Shown here: piece after piece, positions 1 through 12,296 of the stretch | Layout: the number at the start of each line of letters is the position of its first letter | Position numbering within the stretch: the stretch's first letter is position 1 | Origin: Datisca glomerata | Taxonomy: Eukaryota > Streptophyta > Magnoliopsida > Cucurbitales > Datiscaceae | Direction of reading: 5' to 3' | Length of the DNA stretch: 64,000 nucleotides | Assembly (NCBI GenBank): GCA_003255025.1 | Contig: QANY01013423.1 | Coordinates: forward strand, 919,779 to 983,778 | Position numbers and translations under genes: made by a program | The notes under the pieces: generated by a model | Seen by the model: only the letters and a program-made list of their open reading frames with translations | What the model was told of the DNA's origin: nothing | Databases searched by the model: none

Positions 1-1796
1 AAAGAAAAATGCAATCGATTCAGAAAAAATGACGTGGAGTGCAGCAGGCGCATAGGGACGAGACGTTTGAAATGACAATGTAAGTCATCATTCGCAACGG
101 GCAAATGACGAAATGATAGTTGGAAAGAGAACGAGGCGTGTCTTGAAAACTTGCACCAACCGAGAACGGGAAGGCGAAACGACACATGTAATAACTAAGA
201 GTGTGTTCTAAAAATGCACGATTTGCACTGAGATCCGAGTAGGGGAAGGAGGAATGACGCGAACCAGTGACAAAATGACATTCCCGAAAAATACGTCAGA
301 CAAGGTAATGATGGTATATGTTTTTATAATTGAATCTACCTTTTTTCTACGCGTTTTTAATATTTACAGGATTAAAAAGATGAAAAATGATGAAGCTACC
401 AATCCCCTGTCAGGACACGCGCAGAGTGCACTCATTACACTTCAACGAATTGAAATTCGTCGAATGTAATGAGAGCATATGAACAGGCAAAAAACCTGCA
501 CTATGCCACATGGACGAAAAGGATCAATCGAGAAGTAGTGAAAAAATCTTTCCACGCGAGATCGGGAAGAAGGAGATTTGAGTCACGAGAAAAGATCACG
601 TGGTTGCGGCTGATTTAGCGGTTGAAAGACTAGGGGATGGGACAGTTGAAAGGAATTGATGGAGTGAAAGGGCCCACACCTGGCAAGAGATCCCACGAGT
701 TTGGGTGAGATCCTATATGTGTAATAAAACCTCCAAAAATATAAGGAAGATGTTGATAATTCCCCTTCTATAGGGCAGATGGTGATCATTCCCCTCATTT
801 TCACTATTTTATTGTCAAAAAATTTATTCTATTTACACCATGTGGCCTAAATAAGGATTGGGTAATAAATGAGAAGATCAATCCAATTCAATACAACTCA
901 AAAAAACTACTCAGTGCATTTACTATTCTTTCTCTCTCACTCACTCTCTAATCTCTTCGTCATTTCTCACTGATCATTAATAAGACTGTAGTGGTGTGGA
1001 GGAAAAATTTCTTTACAGATCGTTATAGTGTTATCAGCTAGAGACTACATGTTTTCAAGTTAAAACATCTTACGACATTCATCTTTTTTATTCTTATTCT
1101 TAGATTCATCGAACGAGACATGCAATATTTTGACTATAAATTTATTAAATCCACAAGCTGTAGTTCTTTTCCATTTATAGAGTACCCAACTATAGGGATG
1201 CCATGTAAACTAATCTTGTGTTTGATGCCCTCCCTCTAATATTTTAATTGAACTTAGAGGATGGACCAGTACCAAGTTTTCTAACTCATGTTGAAGCTTC
1301 ATTAGTTGCCAAAAAAATGATGTTCTATTTATTTATTTTCATGGCTTCATTTGTTTTGGTCAACATTCATAACCGCAAAATTATTAACTTCATTATTTTC
1401 CTATGGAGAAAAGAACAATCGCGTACCAGTCTTTAGGCCGTTTCAATATAAAAAACAAGTATCACATTGAATTATCGAAGCCCAATTTTCTTGGTTTTGG
1501 GTTAATAGTCACATTTGCATAAAGCAATGCCTCCAAGCAAGAAATAGAAGAATGATGTCAAATTGAGATTGTAGTTGCCTGTGATTGCTCAGCCTATGCT
1601 GCAAAGGTGATGTGAAGCTTCAGAGTTGGACACAGTTCAATTGAAGGCCAGGCCAAGCCACGCCACGTACCATTTTATTATGGATTAGTGCTTAGTGGTC
1701 TGGTCACCCGATACATGAGAGCTTCATTCATCTTGGGTCTCTCTAGTACGTGATTTGACAAATAATGTTTAGAAATAAAATGAAAAAAATGAAATT
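1..1796. other. gene-free flank
   Basis: No convincing coding exon was seen on either strand; the open frames are short and match no family I recognise. A pyrimidine-rich stretch near 925-970 followed by a TGTTATCAGCT-like string near 1033 vaguely recalls a decayed LTR end with a primer site, but no partner repeat is in view, so this is not claimed. Confidence 0.5.
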
Positions 1797-2463
1797 TGTT
1801 TGCATAAAAAAGGTTCAGCGTGAAAACTTTATGCAATCTCCTTCTATCATGTAAACTCTCTCAGCCTGAGAATCTACAAAATACAAACAAAGAACCCTTA
1901 AGACAAAGAGAAGAGAGGGTGGTTTCCTCGCCTAAGAGCCTTCGATGCCTAAGTCAGTATCCTGAAGTAATTTTGACAGCATTTTCCTTTGGGGAGAATT
2001 ACTTACCTTGCACTGTTGTAGATGAGGTATTTATACTTGAAGCCTTCGAGAATGATGTGTATCAAAGAAGCTTGCGTGAAGTGATGACTTTTCTTCGATT
2101 TGATGAGTTGGGGTGGCCTTTAATGTCTTTGTCCCCTTGAGCTGACATAATAGAGTATGCATTTAATGTCAATATGCCCTCAGTCATACCGGACGTGGTT
2201 GATGCGACTGTTTGGGGGGACTGACTCAACACTTTACCATGGCGATTGATCCTGAAAGGCGCTCATCTCAAATAGGAATATGTCATGTGGAACGATATTT
2301 TTGGCGAGTAATGATGATGCCTAATATAGGACTAGTTGTGCCTTCGCGTCAGACCTCATTTACCTCATTTTTAGTCTGCTCTGGTCAGTGTGGCTCGAGC
2401 TCTTTGGAGATCGGCCTAGCTAAGCTAGCTTCCTCCCCTTTTGGGTTCTAGGACGATATTCCT
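1797..2463 (-). repeat. 3' LTR of the Tat-like element
   Basis: Aligns along its length with 10632-11292, for example the shared stretches CTTTATGCAATCTC, GATGCCTAAGTCAGT and GCTTACCTTGCACTGTTG, with many substitutions. The inner boundary is approximate because the two copies diverge there. The amount of divergence indicates an old insertion. Confidence 0.7.
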
Positions 2464-4230
2464 AGGGATTCGACGTTTGTGCACCTGATCCCTCGAATCT
2501 TCAGCGCCGCAGGTGCTCATGTTTGAACAAAGTAGAAGGTCCATACAATACTTGCTTCGGTCGTTAATCTATCTTGTTTCTTTGCAGTGATTAAGAATAG
2601 GCCAGAAGAACTTCCAGTCTGCCTTCAATCCCAAATTTTTGTCCTGGCCGAGCTTCTTGTCGAGGCTAGTGCTTACAACATTCTTCTCAGACCGTAAATT
2701 TTGTTTCAAGTGGATTTGTATTTGGATCCTCTAGAGGACGTTACAATCAATCTTCCTGTTGAATACTGTTTGGAGGATTTTAGTTCGGGGAGTTCAAGTT
2801 CCGATGGGCCCATTTATTCTCCTAATCGTATGAGACTAATCGTCAGTCTTTTTTCTTTCATTGTTGTTACTATTATTATTTTACTTTTTAGTAATGCGAT
2901 TCCATCTACATAGGAATGGTCGGGTATGATCCTTATCCTAAGAAGTAGAGGAAAGAGCTGGACCCCTCCAAGGTTCAAAAAATGGGCGAACTTCGAGCTA
3001 AGAAATTGGGGCGATCGAAAGTGAAGATGGTACCTTCCACGCCTTCTTCTTATGTTCCTCAATCTAAGGTGCCAGGGACATTACCACCGGCTCCACTTCT
3101 TTCTAAGCTCATCGGGGGTGTCACAGACATGCCTGTTCCTCCTTCCGCAGGGCACGGTTCACAGACCGATGGAGCTCAAGAGACCTCTAAGAGCTCCTCT
3201 CGGCACCTCAACTTCATGTTCTGTCGCGGGCGATGATCATTCAAGAGCCTGCGACATCTTTTCCTCAGGCTTGGGGTCCCACCACATCAGGATCTAGCCA
3301 GCAGGTGTCTCATGCTAGTCAAAAGCGTAAGGTCCCAATGTCTTCGGAGGTGACCGATCAGCCTACCACTCATGCTCGGGCTCAAAACGAAGTGCTATAG
3401 TTTTGGACTGGTGGTCCAAGCACGTCAATCCTGAGAGGGGACTACTCTCCTTCAGAAGTCCAGGGCGGGGCTCTCTGACAACTTTATGGAGCACAACCTC
3501 GACCTAAGTTCCACTTCTTGGTTAACACTTTTTTCTTATCTGCCATATCTAATTCGTGACCTGATTTCTCTCCTTTTTCATAGATCCTAACCTTTAATGC
3601 AGCAATGCTATTGTGTCTTTGTCGCTTTTAAGATCGAGTACTGGAGGCTGCCCATACATCCTCTCGAGTGAAGGTTGTTCTTGCTGAGAGGACTAAGGAC
3701 TTCAACTCTCTCCACTATGCTTATGACAAGATCCAAGCGTAGGTTGACAGATTTAGGGGCCTTAAGGGGAAGTTCGTTTGTCAGAGAGAATTAGGCCAGA
3801 GGCCATTCAGGCTATCAATGCACATAGGGACCTAGGAGGAGTGGTTATCTTATCACGAGAGAGTTGTCTCCAATCTTCAGCAATAAGAATACATCTTGAG
3901 GGACAAGATCCAACTCCTAGAGGACAAGCTATCTCAGGAGATTAATTCATGAACCTAGGTGGAGAACCGGGGGAGGGTGGTTTAGAGGCAGCTTGACTTG
4001 GTAGAGGCTTAGACGAGTGCGAATTTAGGTCGATGGACTGAACGTCATGCCAAGGGGATGGGGGACTTTAAGGTGTCCTCGGAGTTTCAGACATCCCTCC
4101 TTACAGAATTCGCTATGGGTTATGAGGGCAGTCGTGATAAGGCCATCAACAATGGTGCTGAATGGGATTTGAGTTTTCTTTGTTGTCCTCCAGATCCTCT
4201 ACCTACTCTTATGGACTTGGCCTACGAGAG

Positions 4231-7049
4231 TGTAACATCCCCAAGACCGACTGATGTTACTTCGGTAATTTAAAAAATAACGCGGAAGCTAGGTCAAAAT
4301 TTTTCTTTTAACATCAATTCATGATTTTTGTGGTATTTAATGACACACATTCATTGGAGTAAAGCTCAAAATACGTTTCTAAATTTAAGATAAGAAAATC
4401 ATAGACACTTTATTGAGCTTATATAATATTTCAAAGATCTTCCATAAATAAGAAATTAAAATCAACTTTAAAATAGTAATTTACTCAACTAACTAAACTT
4501 GATTTCTCGTCTCGTGCCAGAACGCTTAATCAGACTCTTGACATTCATTATCATCATTCATCATCTAAAAACTAAATATAAAACAGGGTGAGTATAAAAT
4601 ATACTCAGTAAGCAAAATTTTAAACATACATAGCAAACACATGCGCATCCAATCAATTTTAATCATTAACATAAGTATTTTGTTTGACATATACTATTAT
4701 AATAATTTTCATATTATTTTCATTGCTTTAACTTTACATCTTTCATTACAATCCTTTCATGCAAACTTTTTGCCACATTATTTTCTTTAATTTTAACATC
4801 TTTACAATCTCCATTGCATTCTTTTTTTTACGAGCTCACTTGTGTAATGTTTAGCCAATCAGACGCAGTGAGTCATTATTACAGAAACATGTTCGACTAT
4901 CATATCTTTAGTAGTATCACTGGACAAACCAAATGATCATTCATTAACATAGTGCATTGGACAAGCCAAATGATTATTCATTAATATAGTATCGTTGGAC
5001 AAGCCAAACGATCATTCATTAATATAGTATCGTTGGACAAGTCAAACGATCATTCATTAACATTAACACTAACCATTAAACATTGTCGGGTCCGTCGGTT
5101 CCCCACATCCCATTTTCCACTCACGCCTTTCATGACATAAACATACACCTAGTCTTTTAAGCTTTATTTTATTTCTTTATTATTTCTATTTTATAAGTCT
5201 TAACGTGTAAGTGCTCATATACATATTCATATTCATTACCAAAATGATGTATACACATCATTAATAACATAATAATATATAATTAAGCATAATGTCACGT
5301 AAGAAAATTATCACACATATATATATATAATCATCCACTACCATAGATTAGACACATCATTAGCAAATACAGTAACATAAAAATAAATATCTAAGCACAT
5401 AGGCACATTACACATATAGGAAATTTACATATAAGCACACACAAACTAGAGTACAAAGACATACAACTCACCCATCATGATTTTTAGAATGTGACAAACA
5501 ATTATGTATGCGTAAAATTTTACTTACCCGATTGCCCTATAAAAAACTATGAAAGTTAAAATTCTTAAACAATAACACTATATATATTCAGTACAAAATG
5601 ACAACACAAAAATGGAAAGTAACGCTAAGCGCAGACTTGGTAAAAATTGACACAACTTATACTAGGATTTTCTAAAAATTCTAGATCATATACAGGCTGA
5701 CCTCGAACATTTTAGGATTTCACATATTGAATTTCATGAAATTCCGATGTCGTTTAAGTGTCAAAACATGAAAACAAAATTGTTACAGAAAACTATTTTT
5801 TCCCAAATAAAACAGTAACGTTCGAAAATATGTTTCATTACGTAAACCTTATCTAAAAATTCTGAAACTTTCCAGAGTTACTAATGATTCATATAAAATA
5901 TTATTGTAAAAGTTTGGGATCAAACCGAGTAGATATATGTACCAAAATAACCCTAAGTTGGACATTGAAAAACGGGTTTCCCCTAATCTGGACAGAAATT
6001 TTAGAAAATCATGTAAAATCGTAGATTACGATTTTTGATCTAAATTTTTCAAAGAACGTGAGTCAATATGTTTAAACCATACCATAAAAATATCAGACTC
6101 AAACTACATCGTTTCTGTCCAGAAACTTGAAATAGATTTTACAGTGTGCATAAAATCCGAAAATTATAGTTTTCATAAAAAAATCATATTTTTTTTGTCG
6201 AAAGCGTTTCTCTCTTATTGAAAATGATTCATGGTACATGTACGAACATAAAAGGGCTGTAAAATTCAGTGTTATACAGATCTATAAAGGTAAGATATGA
6301 AGAAAAAAGCTAAAATATTTAAGATGGAAAATACAAAGTGTAATGGTTTGCCACAAACAACAAAACTACGTCTACGAATCGAGCCGACCGTTGCTTCCTA
6401 GAGCGTAAATCTTCTTAGAACAATAGTCACGAAGGTAAGAATCAGGAGATACTTGTCATGCAAATATGGGTTGCAAAAAAATTAGGGAAAAGAAAAGTGG
6501 AAATCACCAAAGGGATAAAGTGATGGCCGTTTGATGCTCACAAGGGGGACAAATGGATTTTTGCACAACTCAAAGGAGAAGGGGAAATGGGTGTTCGGCC
6601 AAAGCAAAGAGAGAGGGGTCAAAATGAGAGGCAAAGAGTTTAGGAGGCTTATATAATAGTTAGCATTTAGGAAGATTTCTAAAACCCTAGTCTTAGGTGT
6701 TTAGGAAAGGTTCTAAAACTCCACCCTTAGAGTTTAGGAAAGTTTTTAAAATTTTGGAGATATGTAAATCGATCGTAGTTTTTTATTTATTTATATATAA
6801 TAATTTATAAATTTAGTTAATCTAATTACACATTAATAAACATAATACACAAACAATTTTGATAATTAATATTAATTACAATAAAATTGGACTAGGTACA
6901 TTTGAGTCGTTAGAGCACCTCGAAGAGTTTCTCTGCATAAACATTTAAATTAATTCATTTCAAGCATAAAATCAAACCCTTATAACAATTCAATGCAACA
7001 ATAAAGAACTAAACTCATAATTAAATGCAATGTTAGTTGGGGTGTTACA
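4231..7049. mobile_element. Solo LTR, Ty3/gypsy (Tekay/Del-like), 2.8 kb
   Basis: The block begins TGTAACATCCCC and ends GGGGTGTTACA, near-perfect inverted termini with the TG...CA ends of an LTR. It is flanked by the exact 5-bp direct repeat GAGAG at 4226-4230 and 7050-7054. No primer site, gag or pol lies inside, so this is one LTR left after recombination. The length near 2.8 kb and the TGTAACACCC-type start are typical of long LTRs of the Tekay/Del chromovirus group; that label comes from general knowledge, not from a search. It interrupts the antisense ORF of the older host element. Confidence 0.8.
4921..5065. repeat. Four tandem copies of a 38-bp unit inside the solo LTR
   Basis: TGGACAARCCAAAYGATCATTC-type units begin at 4921, 4958, 4996 and 5034 (spacing 37-38 bp). 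Such short arrays are common in long gypsy LTRs. They may hold binding sites, but nothing in the sequence shows this. Confidence 0.8.
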
Positions 7050-7969
7050 GAGAGGGTGATGGTCCCTGGTGCTCATGAAGCATAAAAAGTTGCCAGGATG
7101 CAGGGTTCTCCTATTGTCCAGTGAGATAGGCTCACTCATTGCCTGCCTCTTCCGAGCTCCCTAGTCTGCGGGGTTCATCCGATTTCATCGAGTTACATGT
7201 GGAGGTTTCCCTTTTTTTACCTTCGGGTCAACCTAAGGAGAAGGTCCTTCCATCGTCGCTAGAACTAGTTGGAGCTATTGATTCCAATGAGGCTCCCTGG
7301 CACCAGCCACCAATGTTGTCGAGGTTCCAATAGTGCATGTTGCTTAATTTGCTGCTCTCTTTATTACTTGTAACTTTCCTTTCATTGTTGTTACTTCTTC
7401 TCCTTTTCCTTTTCTTTTTAAATGAGAAAGTGTTTTCTTTTATGGCTATGTCTTGTTTATTGCTTCCGTTATAATCCTTGTTGGTCTCAAACGTTTGGTC
7501 GGGCTTTAAGTTCCTAAAGCTTTATTATTGCCGAGCTTTAACCTACTATGGATGGAAGTTTTGATTTTTGCTCGTTCCTGCTGCACGAGTTGCCCACTTT
7601 GAATGAGGTTACCTTTTCCTTTCATTTCTTGGTGAGTTGCCCCCTTTGAAGGAGGTCGGGTCAGACAACGTTGTTGTAATCTTAGGGAGTTTTTTACATT
7701 GCCCCCTACTAGAGGTCTGTTCGAGCAGGCATGTTTCAAACTTTTATCATTTGCCTGGGTACCCCTGCTCCGAATAAAGTTCTCGTTTGGTGAGCTAGAG
7801 AAGATGCATGATTTCCTTTTTCTTTTAACGTTTAATCGGGCATTTTTGCCCAGGCGAGTCATGCCACCTCTTCCTTTTGTAAGGTTTAAACTAGAAATTT
7901 CTACTTAATGATTACCCATTTCACCATAGACACATGGTCAGTTACCCTATGCTCGGGTCAAAGCCTTTC

Positions 7970-8610
7970 CTTTTTGGAGTGTAACCAGGCATTTTTGCTC
8001 CAGCTATAGCTCATTTCCCATCTGGTGAGCTAGAGTACTTCGTCAGACATCACTTTATCATTGTTTGGATTCTAGTTAAGAATTTCTGCACTGACTATAG
8101 CTCATTTCCCGTATGGCGAGCTAGAACATTTTGCTAGATATCACTTTTTTCTTATTTGAAGTCTAGCCAGACATTTCTGCTCTAACTAGAACTCCTTTAG
8201 CACCTAGCAAGCTGGAACGCTTCGTCAGACATCAATTTTTTCTTATTTGGAGTCTTGCCAGGCATTTTTGCTCTGACTAGAGCTCATTTCTCATCTGACG
8301 AGTTAGAGCGCTTCGCCAGACATCACTTTTTCCTTGTTTGGAGTCTAGCCAGACATTATTGCTTTGACTAGAGCTCATTTCCCATCTGGCGAGCTAGAGT
8401 GCTTCACCAGACATCACTTTTTCCTTGTTTGGAGTCTAGCTAGGCATTTCTGCTCTAACTAGAGCTCTTTTCCTGCCTGGCGAGCTGGAGCACTTCGCCA
8501 GACATCATTTTTCCTTCTTTGGAATCTAGCCATGCATTTTTGCTCTAACTAGAGCTCATTTCCCGTATGACAAGCTGGAGCGCTTCGCTAGACATTGCTT
8601 TTTTCATCGA
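7970..8610. repeat. Tandem array, about 91-bp period, seven copies
   Basis: A motif of the form GGYGAGCTAGAG recurs at about 8024, 8116, 8207, 8298, 8389, 8480 and 8570, spacing 90-92 bp. Each unit also carries GCCAGACATCACTTTTT and GACTAGAGCTCATTTCCC variants. Degenerate relatives extend left to about 7740. The array occupies the place where pol-distal sequence of the Tat-like element would lie. No coding potential is seen in it. Confidence 0.85.
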
Positions 8611-8656
8611 TCTTGCTTCGTGGCAAACAGGCCGTTTATTGATAAACTTCACTTAA

Positions 8657-10546
8657 TTACAGGGCCTTAATTTGTTCGCGTAGGTCGAAACACTCCTCCG
8701 TGTTGTGCCCAGAATCCCTATGATACCTACAATACTCTGTGGTATCCTTTATTTCATCAGGTGTTCGTATGACCCAGGGGTATTTTAATAGGCTCTTATC
8801 CCTGATGACATTGAAAATCTTATCTCGCCTAGTTGTGAGGGGGTGTAGGTGATGACTGGCTGGCCAAGTGGGAGTTCCTCCTTTCGCGCTGATTTGATGG
8901 GTGCAAGCGGGTTTCAGATGAGGTAGGTACTAGATCAGATGGTATGGCAGGGCAGCATCTTTTGTCCTTCCGCGGTTCTTTACTCTCATGAGGGTTTCCA
9001 GCGCTCGACCTCTCTAACTCTCTCTCTCTCAACTCGGATCACCTCTTCAACACTTATGTATTTTTGGATCATAGTTTTGAGCTCAGTGAATGAGACGGGA
9101 TAGTGCTTGGCCATCGACAACCTCATCTTAAAGTGGTGATCTCACTTCTCAGCGTGACCAATATCATGTCTTCGTTGTGATACCTACAATACTTTGTGGT
9201 ATCCTTCTTCTCATAAAGTGTCCGTATGACTTGGGGCTATTTTAATAGGCTTTTGTCCCTGAAGACGTTGAAAATCTTCTCTTGCATGGCTGTGAAAAGG
9301 GTGTAGGTGGTGATTGGTTGGCCAAGTGGGGATTCATCCCTTCGCGCCAGTTTGATGGGTGGGGGCGGGTTTCAGGTGAGGCAGGCATCGGATCGGAGGG
9401 TATGGTAAGGCAACTTCTTTTATCCTCCTTTGGTTCTTTCCCCTCATGGGAGTTTCCAGCACTCGACCTCTCCAGCTCTCTCTCAGCTTGGATCACATCT
9501 TCAGCACTTATGTATTTTTAGATTCTAGTTTTGAGCTTAGTGAAGGAGATGGGGTCGTGCTTGGCCATCGACCACCTCATCTTAGAGTGGGTGATCTTAC
9601 TTCTCAGCGCAGCCAATATCATGTCCTACTGCGTTGTCAACCTGCAAGGACTTCAGGTTGAAGTGATTTATGTAGTCCCTCAACATCTCATCAGGCCATT
9701 GCTTTACCACATCAAGTGTGAGGAGGGCTTCCTCAACTCTCTCTTCTTCCCACAAATTGCCTAGCAAACAGTTTGGAAAACTTAGTGAAAGAATGAACGG
9801 AGTCGAGCTTCAGCTACCCTATCCACTACTGGGCGGGTTTGCTGAGCGTCAAGCGTAACAACTTACACATTAAGGGCTCTGGAATGTGGTGTAGATCTAT
9901 CCAGAACTTGAAGGCTTCCAAGTGCTGGAATGAGTCTTTGGTCCCCGTCATAGGAAATGATCGAGGTCATTTTGAACTTTGTGGGGAGCTCGGCCCGTTG
10001 GATTTCCACGAAAAAGGCAGACTCGGGTTGTTCTAGGAGAGTCTCAACAGAGGCCCAAACTGTTTGCCTTCGTTCCTTCTTTAGCTCCCCTATCACTAAT
10101 TCGAGCTTTTATATCTTGTTCCATTGTCCCTAGACTTTCACCGGTGTGAATTTTCAATTTCGGTGGTCTTGACTGTTTTGGCAGAGTAGTCATCTCCCCC
10201 TTTAGTTCGTTCTTCCACATTGGGGGTCACCTTGTCTTTTTCTAGTGGTCATCCTTATTTGCCCCCGGTCATGAGTTGATCCGGCTGGTGATTCTTTCTG
10301 CTTCTAGGGGGTTGTATCCATGGGTGACTGGTAAGGTCCTTGTTAGCAAGAGGCGCTACAACATGGGTGAGGGTCATCATTTCTTTCCTTAGTTTTTTAC
10401 CAGCTTAGAGAGTGAGCCCACCGTGTCTTTCTTCTTCCGTTGTATGACCAGTGCAGCGGTAGGAAGTTCTTCTCTCGGTGAGGAGGAAAGCGGGTTCCCA
10501 TTTCTTCATGGACCTCGTCGAAGGGGGGGCGAGGATGTTAGACTCA
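8657..10546 (-). pseudogene. gag remnant of the Tat-like element
   Basis: On the minus strand a Met codon at 10546-10544 opens a broken frame that ends at a TAA at 8659-8657. Recognisable gag features in order are: the stretch before the capsid-like domain (AELPTKFKMTSI, near 9990), a retrotransposon gag core with FTKFSKLFARQFVGRR and DVVKQWPDEMLRDYINHFN near 9650-9800, the segment QAERELERSSAG, and a late GHNTEECFDLREQI motif near 8665-8715 typical of the C-terminal part of these Gag proteins. Stops and frame changes interrupt it. The C-terminal third is present twice because of a 458-bp tandem duplication. Gag would form the virus-like particle; this copy cannot. Confidence 0.75.
8720..9636 (-). 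repeat. 458-bp tandem duplication within gag
   Basis: TGATACCTACAATACT starts at both 8720 and 9178, and similarity continues through the serine/proline-rich segment (SSAGNPHESKEP versus SSAGNSHEGKEP). The copies differ at many sites, so the duplication is old. It repeats the linker of Gag just upstream of the GHNTEEC motif. Confidence 0.8.
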
Positions 10547-10611
10547 TCCTGCCTTTATAAGAGAGTAAATGATCTTAAGTGTTTTGGACGGAAAATTGGT
10601 TTAGTTGTCAT

Positions 10612-10629
10612 TTCCCACAGACGGCGCCA
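10612..10629 (-). other. Putative primer-binding site of the Tat-like element
   Basis: Minus-strand TGGCGCCGTCTGTGGG directly follows the 5' LTR end. This string is the usual post-LTR sequence in many plant gypsy elements. Its position fixes the element's orientation as minus. I do not assign a tRNA. Confidence 0.6.
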
Positions 10630-10631
10630 AC

Positions 10632-11292
10632 TATTGGTACCGAAAAGTTCAGCAGGGAAGCTTTATGCAATCTCATTCTTTCACATAAACTCTCTCAACC
10701 TAGGAATCTGTAAAACACATACAAAGAACCTTAAGACGAAGAGAACAGGGGGTGGTTTCGTCGCTTAAGAGCCTACGATGCCTAAGTCAGTGTCTTGGAG
10801 TAATTTTGGTAGAGTTTTCCTTAGGGGGGAGTTGCTTACCTTGCACTGTTGCATATGGTGTATTTATACCTAAAGCCTTAGAGAATGATACGCGTCGAAG
10901 AATCTTGGGTGAAGTGACGACCTATTTTCGATTTGACGAGTTAGGAAAAATCTTTAATGTATTTGTCCCCCGCCCTGACATAATGGAGTATGCATTTAAT
11001 GTCGATATGTCCCCAGTCATGCCAGACGTGGTTGATGCGACCAGTTGAAGGCTGACTCGACACTTCATCATGGTGATTGACCCTGATTGGCGCTCATCTC
11101 AAACAAGAAGGTGCCATGTGGAACGTTATTTTCGACGAGTACTGATGGTGCCTAACATAAGACTAGTTGTGCCTTTGCGTCAGACCTCATTTACCTTATT
11201 TTTAGTCTGCACTAGTCGGTGTGGCTCGAGCTCTTTGGAGACTGACCTAACTAAGTTAGCTTCCTCCCCTTGGGGGGCTCGGGCGTCCAACA
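10632..11292 (-). repeat. 5' LTR of the Tat-like element
   Basis: Read on the minus strand it starts TGTTGGACGCCCGAGC and ends near CGGTACCAATA, just before the primer site. It is homologous to 1797-2463. A short open frame at 10752-11048 is part of the LTR and is also present in the other copy, so it is not a gene. Confidence 0.7.
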
Positions 11293-12296
11293 CCTTTTCC
11301 TAGTGAAAAAACCTTCCACGTGGTGCCATATCGCTGGCAGAGAATGTCCATAACAGAAACAATTTTTTTTATTTAAGCATTTGAAAACTTGTTTTTTACG
11401 ATATCTAAAAATTTGTTGGTACTCTTTAATAATTGTTTTAGCGTAAAATTCTAAAACTTGTTTTAAAATATTTTAAGATTATATTACACAATTAGTAAAC
11501 TTTTTTAAGTAACTTTTTCATTTCAAAAAAGGAAAAATAAAAATCAATAGAATGAACAACACAAATAAACAAAAATTGTGTTATATGATGGAAGCTATCC
11601 GTATCAATAATTATCCAGGAGAAGTTGTCCTTATCAATAATTATCCAGGAGAAAATAATATTATAGATAAAAAAAATTAGCTTAATAAGTCTGAATGGCT
11701 GGTATTTGTATTTTGTTTCTTTTATGTTTTCAAAATGGAAAAATTAAACAGATAAAAAAATAAGCTTGCTAAGAATGCTAATTTTTACAGATTTTGAAAC
11801 CTAATCTGTGACCAGATATCGTAATATCTATCCAAATCTAAAACTGAATACTATTAAACGATTTATAGGAATTTTATTTTACTTAGTAAACAATCATTTT
11901 TTTTCTTTTTTTATTCGCTTAAAAACTCGTTTTGAAATCATAAATCATGCATGCTTATACTAGTATTATTTGTGCAAAACAAATTGTCATGATTCTAGTT
12001 TATTAAATTCATAAATACAATTTTTGTTAAATCTGTTGGTTCAATTAGTCAATGTAACGGATTTAAAGCTTTACCCCCTTATAGGTTCGACTAATCTTGA
12101 ATACAATTAATTCTTTGCGTCCATGTCTTTCTATTTTTTGTTTTAGTAAAAATAATGGTTGTACAGTTAGACTCTAATAATACAATTTTGTCACCGAATA
12201 TTAGCCCAGGTCACCAATGCTTCATCTCAATGTGCACCCATGTCACATCCTATTTGTGCACCCATGGATTATGAGATCTGCTTTTGACAGACTATA
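11293..12296. other. AT-rich gene-free interval
   Basis: No coding exon recognised. A near-exact tandem duplication of a 30-bp unit containing TATCAATAATTATCCAGGAG lies at about 11600-11655. Nothing else stands out. Confidence 0.55.

Larger units (their letters stand above)
2590..7333 (+). pseudogene. Antisense extra ORF (aORF) of the Tat-like element, interrupted
   Basis: Plus-strand coding remnants run from about 2590 (just after a pyrimidine tract and CAG acceptor-like site) through segments at 2701-2913, 2982-3236 and 4058-4230, and resume at 7055, reaching a stop after the segment 7139-7333. Several in-frame stops and frame changes are present. The arrangement (opposite strand to gag, next to the 3' LTR) and a serine/proline-rich middle followed by a charged helical part fit the antisense ORFs described for Tat-lineage elements, often annotated as putative gypsy-type transposon proteins. 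Removing 4231-7049 plus one GAGAG copy lets the frame read across the junction (Leu-Ala-Tyr-Glu then Arg-Val-Met), showing the two parts were one gene. The function of these proteins is not known. Family assignment is inference. Confidence 0.5.
1797..11292 (-). mobile_element. Degenerate Ty3/gypsy retrotransposon, Tat-lineage-like, minus strand
   Basis: Two direct repeats of about 660 bp (1797-2463 and 10632-11292) act as LTRs. Read on the minus strand, the right-hand LTR is followed by TTGGCGCCGTCTGTGGGAA, the usual post-LTR sequence of many plant gypsy elements, and then by a gag reading frame. No protease, reverse transcriptase, RNase H or integrase is visible, so pol has been lost and the element is non-autonomous. 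Between the lost pol and the 3' LTR lies a plus-strand coding remnant, which matches the known Tat-lineage layout with an antisense extra ORF. A second LTR element has inserted at 4231-7049. Lineage is inferred from layout, not from a pol phylogeny. No matching target duplication was found at the outer ends. Confidence 0.72.

Noticed and set aside
7506..7862. 118-codon minus-strand open frame
   Set aside because: Lies in the degenerate edge of the 91-bp array of the gypsy element. It shows no pol or other motif, so it was not called as a gene.
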